Assembly: GCA_024195265.1 (NCBI GenBank)
Contig: JAJLRJ010000010.1
Span: 3,320,135 to 3,384,134, forward strand
Origin: Dendrophyllia cribrosa
Lineage: Eukaryota > Cnidaria > Anthozoa > Scleractinia > Dendrophylliidae
Direction of reading: 5' to 3'
DNA length: 64,000 nucleotides
The translations under genes and the position numbers were made by a program. The notes beneath the pieces were generated by a model. It was not told where the DNA came from and did no database searches. It was given only the letters and a program-made list of their open reading frames with translations. Shown one piece after another: positions 1 to 11,200 of the stretch; the first letter of the stretch is position 1; every line of letters starts with the position of its first letter.

Positions 1-328
1 AGACGAAAAACAACACTTTCGCGATCCATGCTGAGCAAAATAAAATGATCGCGGAACAGGCGCCACGTTTGTTTTTCTCAAAACTCTGCGCGCGCTGACT
101 CACGTAAGCAGCTGAAATTGAAGAGCGCGTGCAAACTGTGTTCAGCCATCTTAAGAGGTTTTAAAAAATTTCAGAAATCCAAGATGGCGGCCGTATAACT
201 AACTACCTAGTAACTACGTCATAAGACGTCATCGTTCCATTGTGCGGACCGCAAAGGAGACAGTTTTGGACGTACTATGTACCCTATAGGTTTCATTGTC
301 ATAGCCTTAATGTTCTTGAAGTTACGAA

Positions 329-383
329 GGGGGGGGGGGGGGGGGGGGCAATGTGCCCCTCCCCCCCCCCCCCCCCCCCCCCC
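329..383. repeat. poly-G / poly-C tract
   Basis: A run of about 20 G is followed within 10 bases by a run of about 25 C. The two runs can pair into a hairpin. This is low-complexity sequence with no coding meaning, and assembly length here is unreliable. Confidence 0.9.
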
Positions 384-602
384 AGGCTCAGGAACTCAAA
401 AAAAGCCCAGGCTGAATCTGGTTAAAGAGGGTCCGTAGCAAAGAGGTTTTTTTTATAAACAAAATATATGCCGGGACCAAGTGAAGTGTCAGTAATAGAG
501 AGGTGTCCGTAACGTAAGGTTTGACTGTACTATATGTTCTTTTTCAGTGTCACGTACAATCCGTGTCATAAAATAATATTTTGTGTTTTTGTTTTCTCAC
601 AG

Positions 603-776
603 CTGACCAGGTTCACCCAAATGAACGTATGGACTCATTATGTGTACTGGGCTGTAGAATATCCCAAGGGCCCAGATGACATCGTGTGTCGCAAGAGCCA
701 AGAACAGAAAAGGAATGAAACAGCGGCTATTCAACAGGGATTTTCTGTAGCTTCCGCTGGCGAAGATCAATTTTGA
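603..776 (+). CDS. candidate terminal exon of an upstream gene, unknown product
   Basis: A pyrimidine-rich stretch ending TTTTCTCACAG precedes an open frame of 57 codons that ends in TGA at 774-776. An AATAAA signal follows 100 bp later. The peptide is mixed in composition (FTQMNVWTHYVYWAVEYPKG near its start) and looks like real protein, unlike the repeat-derived ORFs around it. No earlier exon can be placed in the first 600 bases, so the rest of the gene would lie outside the window. I do not recognise the family. An unrelated spurious ORF remains possible. Confidence 0.45.
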   Translation: MTRFTQMNVWTHYVYWAVEYPKGPDDIVCRKSQEQKRNETAAIQQGFSVASAGEDQF

Positions 777-876
777 TTGCTTGTTGTTATTTAAAGTTTC
801 AGCGATAATAACTTTCGGTTTTATCATATGCTGTTTTTAAAGCTTATTTAAAGGCTTATTTATTGATTATTTATGA

Positions 877-882
877 AATAAA
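877..882 (+). terminator. AATAAA poly-A signal
   Basis: A canonical hexamer 101 bp past the stop codon of the candidate terminal exon, at the position expected for a short 3' UTR. Confidence 0.45.
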
Positions 883-1587
883 TTCAGTTTCAATTGCTGT
901 TGAAACAAACAAAGGAGAGAAACTAATAAATAAACAGCTACATTGTGATTTCATATGGTGTACATTTATATCTGGATTTCAAGAAGGCTTTGTTGTTATT
1001 TCGGGGGCACCTCTGATCTGTGAAAAACTTTGGGTCATAACTTTTTAGACTCTAAAGCGATGCCTATTAAACTTTGCGAAATCTTACAACTTTTATTTAG
1101 CAATAACATGATAGAATTAGGTGGGAAAAATAGTTTTAGTGATAATCGATCTTGAGTTTAATTACCCCCCTTTTACAACAAAATCGGACCCAGTGAAAAA
1201 AATTTGCCGTTATATTGTGTTTAATTTCTGGAATCAGCTTACATTGACTTAATACAGTTTCAGCAAAATCGTTGGAGCAGAAGTGCGGAGGTATTAGGCC
1301 ATCGAAATTTAGCCCTAAAATTCTCCTGAAATTTTAAATACTTGATGCTCTTTGAAAAAAAAAACCAATCCAGAAACCCGAAATTCTTGATCTTGCTTAA
1401 TCTGAATTCTAAGCCGATTGCAAATCGTGCGAACCGTTTAAAAGTATTCACTACTTCTGTAAACATTATAAGATGCTCCAAAACCTGCTCAAATCTCCAA
1501 AGTTATCAAGCAGTTCAAAACGATGGCCTTTATTCCAAAAAGGATTTTTACAATGTCTCCCTGGAGTTTTACCAAAAGTACTTCCAC

Positions 1588-2425
1588 TAACTATCATAAG
1601 TTACAAAATAAAGCCTAATTTTCTTGGCTTGCAATTTTGGGTCACGAAATTAACCAGTAAGGATGCCAAGACATTTATGCTTATTTGTAAGTTGCCACTC
1701 CTTTGGAAGTACAGTGGCGATTTCCATGGCAACAAAGCATCTAAATTCTTTAATATTTCAAGTTTCCGTTTTCTGGATTTGTTTTACACTTTGTTATCTT
1801 GCGGAAATGGTTAAGGCCAACGTTTTGGAAGTAAAAAGAAACAAAGGGTCATTCAGACGGTTTTCCCCATGTCATACAATTTCTACAGATTTTGCTCCTA
1901 CAGATCTTTTTCTAAATAAAATATGTGAAAGATGGTGTTTGTATCTCAAAATTTCTAGAAACATTCACTAATTGGGAACAAGTGTCACAGCTGGGGATTT
2001 CCCCCATCCCCAACACTTCTGAGCCCCAGCTAATTTCACTAGCGCATAAGCATAAGCATAAGCACAAGCCAACATACGCAGACTCAGTAACATGTTGATC
2101 ATTAGTGCCTATTGTTCTGTTTTGTTCAAACAATTGGAACTAATGATCAACATGTTACTGAGTCTGCGTATGTTGGCTTGTGCTTATTCTTATGCGCTAG
2201 TGAAAACCAGCCTTAAAGGAGCCGCGGAATATTAATGAATTATGGTCAATTCTTGTGCAATATTTATATTTGCCATTCTTTAGAAGCCATGTTGCCATGT
2301 TAACGACATTTACCAAAAGGTGACAACTGATAAATACTTTTTTGGCTTCCTTACTGGTAAATCTTGTGAACCCAAATTGCAAGACAAGAAAATTAGGATT
2401 TTACTTTATAACTGATGATAGTTAC
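1588..2425. repeat. large imperfect inverted repeat with nested palindrome
   Basis: The left arm (about 1588-1760, beginning with an ACTATCATAAGTTAC-like sequence) reappears as an imperfect reverse complement at about 2262-2425. Shared blocks include the CCAGTAAGGATGCCAA / TTGGCTTCCTTACTGG pair. The central loop holds a second, more perfect palindrome (2034-2206). This looks like a decayed foldback or MITE with a younger element inside it. No protein is supported. Confidence 0.75.
2034..2206. mobile_element. palindromic MITE with arms of about 70 bp
   Basis: TTTCACTAGCGCATAAG at the left end is the reverse complement of CTTATGCGCTAGTGAAA at the right end. The match continues inward through the CATACGCAGACTCAGTAACA block and its complement, leaving a loop of about 25 bp. 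Both arms contain the same CATAAG/CTTATG steps, and the left arm has a small (CATAAG)n expansion. Confidence 0.85.
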
Positions 2426-2738
2426 TGTTGGTGCTTTTGTTCAAACCTTCTAAACGCAACTTTGGCGCACATTAAGTATTCAGCGCAAGCTAGCTATAAA
2501 AAAATCGGTTGTGACAAAAAATGTTTGTTGTGAAATTACAGGCGCGTTTGGGAAACCGAGTTTTAAGAAAATTCCGTTGTCATGTTTTTTCTCTTCGATT
2601 TAAACGTTCATTAAGGCAGTTCTTATTTCGGGACAAGTCTCAAAAAAGCTTTTGAATTTAAATTTAAAGGTTATGAAATAGATAGTCTTTGTTTCCTTTA
2701 CAAATTTGGAAGTATAGTTCAACAAAACCTACGTACCT

Positions 2739-3111
2739 GAATTCTTACATCTTGAAGGAACAGCGCAGTGTAATAGGCCATGTGGAGTTTACAACATAAG
2801 TCGTCGGCTCAATTTTTGTCTTTGCCCACTAAAATTTCCCCCTGTAAAGCAACAATAATTCAATTCGATTTGAATGGAGATAATTCATACACTTTTGTGC
2901 TTCGTATGCGCTTCATAATCCACACGGATAAAAACGACAAAGACCATGGCGTGGGTTTTATTTCGCTGAAACAATTCTTATCTCGGCAAACATCTCAAAA
3001 AATTAATTTAAATTTAAAATTTGTAATAAGCTTAAATAAGCTTAACACTTATTTTTAAAATTTCATTAAACCTATCTGAATTCGTCCATCTTGAAGGAAC
3101 AGCGCATTGTT
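2739..3111 (+). repeat. direct repeat flanking a MITE insertion
   Basis: The phrase CATCTTGAAGGAACAGCGCA occurs at about 2748-2768 and again at about 3087-3107. Both copies are followed by an AATTTTTGTC-type sequence (about 2812 and 3611). In the second copy the continuity is broken by the 3110-3602 element, so a duplicated segment was later split by that insertion. Confidence 0.6.
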
Positions 3112-3602
3112 AAGGCCCGGCCAAACGAACGCGACATCTTGCAATATTTCACGGGTTTGTCGATGTTTATGTGCACCAGTCTCCTGGATATGGAGGACTT
3201 TGAGTGGTATCGATATCGGCGTCGTCGGATTTTAGCTTTTTCACTGGCGCTACTTCTAGCGGATAATGATGAAAGAGTAGGCAAAAGAGGTAAAACTCGG
3301 CAATGGATTAAGTGAAGACAAGAGAAGGGTTACTTTGCAAATATTGTGCAAGAGTTAATAGTAGAAGACGTGGAAATGTTCCGAATGAAACCTAACGCGC
3401 AAGCTCTAGTGCAACAATATTGCGTGAACTTTGCTAAACGAGTACAACATCATGAAAAATCAAAAAATGTTGCAACAAAAATTTGATCATTTTCAAACAA
3501 CCAACATGTTGCAACATGTTGCAACAGGGTGGCCAAACGTTGCGCGCAACAATGTTGCAAGATGTTGCGTTGAAATGTTGCGTTCGTTTGGCCGGGCCTT
3601 TA
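3110..3602. mobile_element. TIR element, AAGGCCCGGCCAAACGAACG ends
   Basis: The left end, TTAAGGCCCGGCCAAACGAA, and the right end, TTCGTTTGGCCGGGCCTTTA, are inverted copies. TTAA or TTTA sits at the junctions. The interior near the right end repeats GTTGCAACATGTTGCAA steps. There is no transposase, so it is non-autonomous. Its interior ORFs are not conserved proteins. Confidence 0.85.
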
Positions 3603-5234
3603 CGGTTCAATTTTTGTCCTTGTTTCGGGAATTTTCGTCTGTTTAAAGTAAAAACAACTAATAATTCAATTCAATTAAATTTAGTAATTAAACGAGCTCG
3701 AAAAAACAAAAGATTTTCTAGCACGCTTGTCACATCTGTACAAACCCGCGATTTGCGAGCACTGAGTAAACTGAACACTGCGAGGAAATGAAAAACTGAC
3801 CTTATTTTCCATCCTTTAACATATCCTCTGCAGACATAATCCAACTGCTACTTGAACAATCTGTTTTTACGGAACTTGAACAAGCTCGCAATACAGGCAA
3901 ATTAAAAAGAGATAAATGTTTCTGCTGAAAAACATGAATCTGTTTGTCGCTCCTCCTGCATAAAAATTTTTGAACGAGAGCGCCAGTTCAACACTATAAA
4001 ACTCACGTGTTTTTTTGTACCACGTGGGTTACAATATGTTCTCTGATTGGCTTTTTGTAGTGCACGGGTCTCTCATCCGGGTATTCGTGGAGTGAAATGG
4101 CGGGAACGGTTGGCGGTAATCGTCGTAAAAGTTCTCGAAGAGTTTCCGTAATGTTGTCATCCAATCAGAAACACCACGAGAACTTTGGAAAAAAACGGAC
4201 ACCGTTGGGATTAGTCCGTCTTCATAGAGAGGGGTCCGAGACAGTCAAGGTAACGTGACACCAGTAATTTTGAGATAAATAAACTGCTGAACCGATGCAC
4301 ATAAATACACGTCTGTTTTAAGTTCGTTTTAAGTCGTTTACTTAAGCAAAATCTACAAACTGGAACAAAAATAATATTAGAGAAGTTGACTCGTTTGTTC
4401 ATAATCAGCACTCACATATCCGTTTTGAAGTATTTTTCACTAAAAAAATCATTTCTCAAGTGTCCGTTGACGGTTTAAAAGTTTCCGTTGTCTATCTTAG
4501 AGAAGTGTCCGTCTTATAGAGAGCTTAGTTACAGTAAAATGACTGAAAAACGGCAGAGACCAACACCAGGTATCCGTCTTATAGCGGTGTCAAAAGCTAG
4601 AGAGAGTTGACTGTATTCCGAAAGTTGTACGGCACCGTTTTTTAGACGAAATTTGGGCAAACGGTGAAATGATCACCAACCATTTCACGCCGGGCTTTGT
4701 CACTGCTTCGAAGAAATTCACGGACATTTGCGTAACTTATTATAAGTCTTCAAATCAGTATGTGAACAGGAGCCATAACAGCGAGTTCAGTATGGCTTCT
4801 GATATGAATCGATATGAAATTATTTTGGTGAACATCGCACAACATTTTAACCACCTTGGCAACTCAATCAACGGCGTCCGTCTCATTTCACTGGTTTCAT
4901 TCAGGGTATTTGTTTTATTGTTTTTCACGATTTAAAAACATAAGAAGTAGAACACAAACCGCGGTGATAAACATATTGAACTTATGGCCCCAGAACAAAA
5001 GTCTTTAAAAACATAAATTTTGCCAAAATAATAAAACTTATGCTTCATATACCACTCCCTAAGTAGAAAACTTGACAAACCCCAGCCTCCCCCACTTCGG
5101 AATAATTTTCCCTGCAAAACACACGTTTCGGTCAGCGGTTTACCATCTCACAGCTGTCATGGCGTCTCTATGTGGGACGCTTTTCAATTTTCATTCGCAA
5201 ATAATCAAGCTTTAGAGCGCCTCAGAACCCGGAA
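3603..5234. other. non-coding, with repeated GTCCGTCTTATAGAGAG motifs
   Basis: No supported gene. Around 4210-4610 the phrases GTCCGTCTT.ATAGAGAG and GTGTCCGT recur several times. Related phrases occur at 480-515 and, inverted, near 19140-19275. This looks like the edge of a dispersed repeat family. The 150 bp before 5235 probably holds the promoter and 5' UTR of the next gene, but I see no clear TATA box. Confidence 0.4.
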
Positions 5235-8200
5235 ATGAACTTGGAAAGAGTTGCATTTCCAGGAGCATTATGTGCACCTCTCGCATACGATCCTTCATTT
5301 AAAGGTTTGTGCAATTTTGGTTTGTTTTCAACGGTAGAAACCATCGCCAATCGCCTTAACTGTACGTAAACTATGTAAATCCTCACTCCTATCTTTTCAC
5401 CTGTTTTTGTTTGGAATTTTAGTTGAAGTTCGACTACACGAACCGCTTTGGAAAGTCCAGTTTTCTCCAGAAGATGTTGCCATCGAGGTTTTGACTTTAT
5501 GTTCACAACTAGAGCCACTTTGCAAGAAGGAGTATGCTGTAAGAATCAGTGTTTACTTTTCTTCAGATTTACATGTACATACATTATATACACGCCTTTA
5601 TTTTAGCTTATTTGCGACATCTAATGGAGTGACTGCATGGGAATGCCTAAAGAATATTTAAATTATCAGATCAAGGAACCCTTGAGCGGTTTAAAGAACA
5701 CACAGAATTATTATTACTAAAAACTGTCTTAATGCTCAATCTGACTTACTACTTGTGCTCTCATCCCTTAATAAATAATAAAGTGAAAATTTTGTAGAGG
5801 CTTGCAAGTCAAGGAAACTCTTGCTTTTTTCATCTATTTCGATACCAAAATGCAACTCGAATTGAAGCCGCATTGAAGTGTACCCGACAAGAGAGTATCA
5901 CGCTGTCACTTGGAAACCAGTGAAATATAAAACTTTGATCTCGTGTCATAAACTTGGTGAAGTATGAAAGCAATAATTGCTTTAATCAATTTATTGAAGC
6001 CTGCAAAATTTTGATTTTAAAGTATAGTCACCTCACAGCAAAAAGAACTGAGTTGTTGGCCTCCTTAAAGTGCAACTAACCCCAATTTTTTTCTTTCGCT
6101 AAATAAAATCTCCTGTTTGTTCTGATTACTTGTCATAGTTTAGGTTTTGTAACTGGACTTCCGCTTCCGGTCTCCAGCTTCTCCGCACATGCGCAGTTAC
6201 CATATAGTTATATATTCCATGTGCTTGTGAAATTTATTCATTCTTGTAGCTTTCTTGAAATAAAGTGTGTTCAGTCTGCAATCCTGCTCTCAAGTGAGTT
6301 CGCTCTCGACCAGTATCATTACATTACTTGTGCAAAAAAATTATCATAATTGATAAAATCCCCGTGTTTCTACAGCTGTTTGAAGTAAGGTGCTTCTGCC
6401 CCATTACCGAGCATTTCTGGGAGCTGGGTACGAACTTTGCTGTGATGTCATCGAAGGAGACTGTTTGCCCTGTTCTCATAAGCATATCACCGCAAAACGA
6501 AAAAGGAGAAGGTATTTTAACCCGAATGGTCCTCAAAAGCCAAAAAAGGGATTTTGTGCACTCCGATACCTTTTTTGTGTTTGCACACAGTTCCTTTGCT
6601 CTTAGCATAAAATCAATCTCCTTCGATGACATCACAAGACGTCAAAGCAAAACTCGGACCCATTCTTGACATTGCTCGGTACTGGCCGAAAGAACTGTCA
6701 AAATTTGAAACTTTTCCTATCATTACCATCTTCTTTTTTCACTACTCATTTCTTGTTCCAAAATCATGCTTCCAAATGTGCTCTCTTATGAGATTCAATT
6801 AAAAACACCATTAACATTTTGAATTATTTGTTTTCAAACTCAGACAACATTAGGGAAGATTGATGCAGCTCATAAAGTGGAATACCAGAATAAGTTTGAG
6901 CCAAAAGGTACATGTAGGAATTATTATTGATCAATAACATTTCTTTTTAATTGAAAGTTCAATAGTAGTTTATATCTTGTCTCTGCAATCATGTAGTCTC
7001 CTTCAGCTAGATTATTTCTCCTGTTGTATTAATTAAAATTGATGTATTTATTTATCACAGTTGTGTCCTTAGACAAGACACTTCAATCCGGCCACATTGT
7101 CTATCTTCATCCAGGTTCAAATACACTGTACATGTATAGTGTATTAATGGGTACATAACTTCATAATCACTGTGCTGTGTCATCAGACAAGAGACTTTAC
7201 TTCACATTGTCTCTCTCCACTCAGGTGTATAAATGGGTACATTAATTGCCACTGTTACAGAAAGTGGGTTAGCTCCAGCTGCATGTGGGGTGGGGTGCAT
7301 GTGGTTGAGGTGAGACTTTAAAGGGACACTGTCACGGGTTGACATGCGCCGGTTCTCGTCCGATCACCGAAGTTAAGCCCTGTCGGTCGAGGTTAGTACT
7401 TGGATGGGTGACCGCCTGGGAATACCTCGTCGTAGGCTCATCATTTTTCTTTCCTTTACTCCCTTTCATTTTTTATTTTTTTGGTTCCGTCAAGGAGCCA
7501 CTCGTCCTGAGGAGGGCAAACTGAAGCCAAAACATAGCATACCTTCGACGATATTCCAACGACAACAAATGGGCGATGAAGTCGCTGTCACTGGAAGCTT
7601 CATACCCGGCATCGAATTTAGCCTGAAGCCACGACCTAAATATCTGATTTTCCAAATATATTCGTTTGTGGTTTCTAGACCACGCTATCTTATATTCTGC
7701 TTGATCCTCGAACTTCCTCTTCCATCCCGAATTGGTTCTTTTCCCTCCACCACCGCCTCTAGTCGACGCCATTTTGAAATTGACGGTTCAACTTGAAAAA
7801 TTAAGACTGAACTTTTCAAGTTTCGATTCGAAAAACTCGTGCATGCGCCCTCGTGACAGTGTCCCTTTAAGTAGCTAACCGTACAGTTTTATAAATTATT
7901 TTTTTGTTCAACTTTCATTTTTCCTGACAGCTCAAGTCGTCTTTGAGAAAATGAGAGAAATGTTACATTTTCTACCTGATCCAAGACCAACACTAAAAGT
8001 GAGTGGATTGTAGAATTTGTATGCATGTGGAGATTTAAGGTGGTGTCACTTATTAATGTAAAAAATTAATTGAACTTAATAAGAATGTGCCAAACAAATC
8101 AACCATGGATTAATAATGGTAATTGAACTGAATGGGGTGCAATTTGGTCCAAAATCATACGCATGATTTCAAAATCGAACGAGCGTGCAGCGCGAGTTCG

Positions 8201-11200
8201 ATTTGAAATCACAAGTATGATTTCAGACCAAAGTTGCACAACACGCAGTTCAATTAAACTACTTTTTTACATCCATTTTGAAATTGCACAATTAATTTAA
8301 TTGCCTAAATACAGGATTTTAGTCAGTACCAATATTGATGCAACTTATAGATGCAATTTAGAGCAAAAAATAGTGCGATTCGGGAATAAATTGCACTGCT
8401 GAGAAAAAGATGCGATTTAGAGAAAAAAAAAACAGTGCGATTCCGGAATAAATCACACTGCTGAGAAAAAGATGCGATTTGGAGCAAAAAATAGTGCATT
8501 TTTTATTGTTTAATTGCCATTCGTATTGTTTGTAACTGTGGTACTTTGGGGTCAGCAATTGTGCTAGTCATTGTGTGCTCACATGCAGAGCACATGGCTG
8601 CATAACAGTTTACTTTAGATTTGGACTTTTGAACCACCATCTTGTATGTGCTATTCGACGTGTATTAATCACTCTTTACTTGTTTATGTTCATAATACAA
8701 CAGAATTATTCAACTGTATGTCTGGTCTTCTTCTTCATTACTCTCGTCTAAATAACAGTTAAATGGTTAAGGGGTATCACGAAGGTTGTAACATTTCATG
8801 GTCATTATACAATAATTTATCGATGAGGATCAGCCTGGTTAGCCTAAATGCTAGAACATGAGACAGTACTGAGAGCAGAAGGTTTTGTTTTTAAAGTGCA
8901 CTTAAACTCGTTTTTAACGTCGCTTTAGTGAGTTTTAGAGATTTTAATTTACAAAATGCTATCTAGATGACGTCAAATCAAGACTTAACCATTATTTCTA
9001 CTTCAATTTACAATATGCAGTTCACAGCTTAAGGATAATCAATTTAAGAAATACTAATAAAAACTGTTAATAGTCAATTGATTTGTAAAAAAAAATATTA
9101 CTTGGAGGTGGAAACAAGTAGTTGTATAATAAACAAGTCTTGATTTGACATCATCTAATTAGCATTTTGCAAATTCAAATCTCTATAACTCACTAACGCG
9201 ACGTTAGAAACAAGAAATATTTCACTATTCGACTTTTCAACGTACATTGAGTTGATTAAAAGAAAAAAAATGGGGTTAAGGTGCACTTTAAATAAGTGAT
9301 GATATCATGCTGGATTTATTTAACACCTTGTCTTAGCTGAAAAGACCATGTGACATTGAGTAGTACCCCTAAGTCTTGTCTACAACTCATTCACCAATCT
9401 GATTGTTTTGGTGGAAAATCTGTTCGGAAGGCCTTAGTCGTCTTAAAAAATCTAATTAATACATAGGCTAAAAACTAGTCTGAGAGTTAACAGATCCGGT
9501 TCACAGATGTACATGTACATTGTCAAGAGGGTTCAATTCACTTCTAAATGCTGTGGTCAATTAACGCATTCCTAATTCCTGAAGAAGCTTAGTTATTCTT
9601 GATTTTGACATGTCATTGGTGGATTTGTCTAATATTGGTCAATAGCATTATGGCCATTATTCACCATTATCTTGTTATTGGATAACAAGCCTCTCATTGG
9701 ATATTTAACAGAATTCTAAGTGGATAACATTATTGGAAATCTGTACCCTGAAAAAGGTCATCTCTTATTGGCTCTAATGGCAAATAATGACCAATAATGA
9801 ATAACAGTTTTTAGTGCCAATTACTTTGAAAAATTGCCAATTATTTTGAAATAGTGTTTAGAATTTTCTTTAAGGGCAGCCCATAACCCAAATTTTTATA
9901 TTTTCTCACCTGAATCGATATGTCACCCAAGAACTTTCTGCGAAAACGTTTTGCAACTTGCACAAAACGTGATTTGTTAAATGATGTTATAAAACATTCA
10001 AATTTGCCGCCATTTCGTCTTACCATTCGCTTTAGTCCTCTCTTGGTCTGCAAAGGAGCTGTGACGTACATTAAGGAACACATGACTTCAGACTTGCTCC
10101 CACTTGGAAGTTCGTCGCTGTGATTTGCTGGCATACGTGTAGCTAAAAAATGTTTGAAAGATGTTGACTGCTTAGTTCTTCAACATTGTCACTTTCCGAT
10201 TCACTAAAGCTTTCTTCTGTCGATGACATTGCCAAACAATGTGCATTCCTAAATCTATGTCACATTGTGAGCCTCTCAGCCTATTTAATCAGCGAGGCGA
10301 GTAGGTCACAAAATATTGGATTTTGAAGATAATGAAACAATAATTATTATAAAACAATCTCGTTTTATGCAAATTGTAAATTTTTTTTGTGGAAGGTCCT
10401 TGGGTGACATTTCAATTCGATGAAAAAAAAATGGGTTATGGGCACTTTCAGGCTGTCATTACTAAGCCAACAGCCAGCCATAATGGCCAGCAACTGTAAG
10501 GAAGACGACCGATAACTCAAGGTTTTGAAAATAACTAAAGCACAACAGTTATGGGGGACTATGTTGAGTTTACGACCGCCTTCTTCTCTGTGGAGGCACA
10601 GTGGTCCAGTTGTTAGCGCGTCGGACTTTCAACCTGAAGGTCGGTGGTTTGAGCCTGGTCTCGGCCGTCATGTTGTTTCCTTAGACAAGAAACTTTACTC
10701 CACATTGTCTTTCTCCATCCAGGTGTATAAATGGGTACTGGCAACAAAATGCTGGGGTTAACCCTGAGATAGACTAGCATCCCATCCAGGGGGAAGTAGC
10801 AATACTCCTAAGTTGCTTCATGCTACAGAAACCGGGTTAAGCTCAGGCTGTGTGGGCCAATTATGGCTTGTGTGCGACTTTAGATTTACCTTACTTTTCT
10901 TTAATTTGTAGTCTGCAACCTCCAAACTTAATGACAGTCCAGAAAGCCATCGGTACTTTTAGAATGTTTAAAGGGGCTATGTCACGAGGCGTCACGCAAG
11001 CTATAATCTTGAAAAACGTCCGGTGGCTGTTTTTCAAGTTTACGCCATCATCGTCAAATCTATTCAATCCTGCAGTGCTGTGTTCACCAAATGGTCTCAG
11101 ATTTTTCACATATGTAAAAAAAATCTATTTGTCTTGATTTTGGCCTGGTTATTTTTCCGATTCTGAAATCGTACGGCTAAATATCTCAATATGTACGAGC

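Larger units (their letters stand above)
7318..7870. mobile_element. TTAA-flanked TIR element carrying a 5S fragment and an ORF
   Basis: The left end TTAAAGGGACACTGTCACG is matched by the inverted right end CGTGACAGTGTCCCTTTAA. The TTAA at both borders is the target duplication typical of piggyBac-like elements. Inside are a 5' truncated 5S rRNA sequence (7345-7438) and a 99-codon minus-strand ORF. There is no transposase, so it is non-autonomous. The element lies in intron 3 of the 261-aa gene. Confidence 0.85.

Noticed and set aside
1..600. First exon for the gene ending at 776
   Set aside because: No frame in 1-600 has a start and a donor that match the phase of the 603-776 exon.
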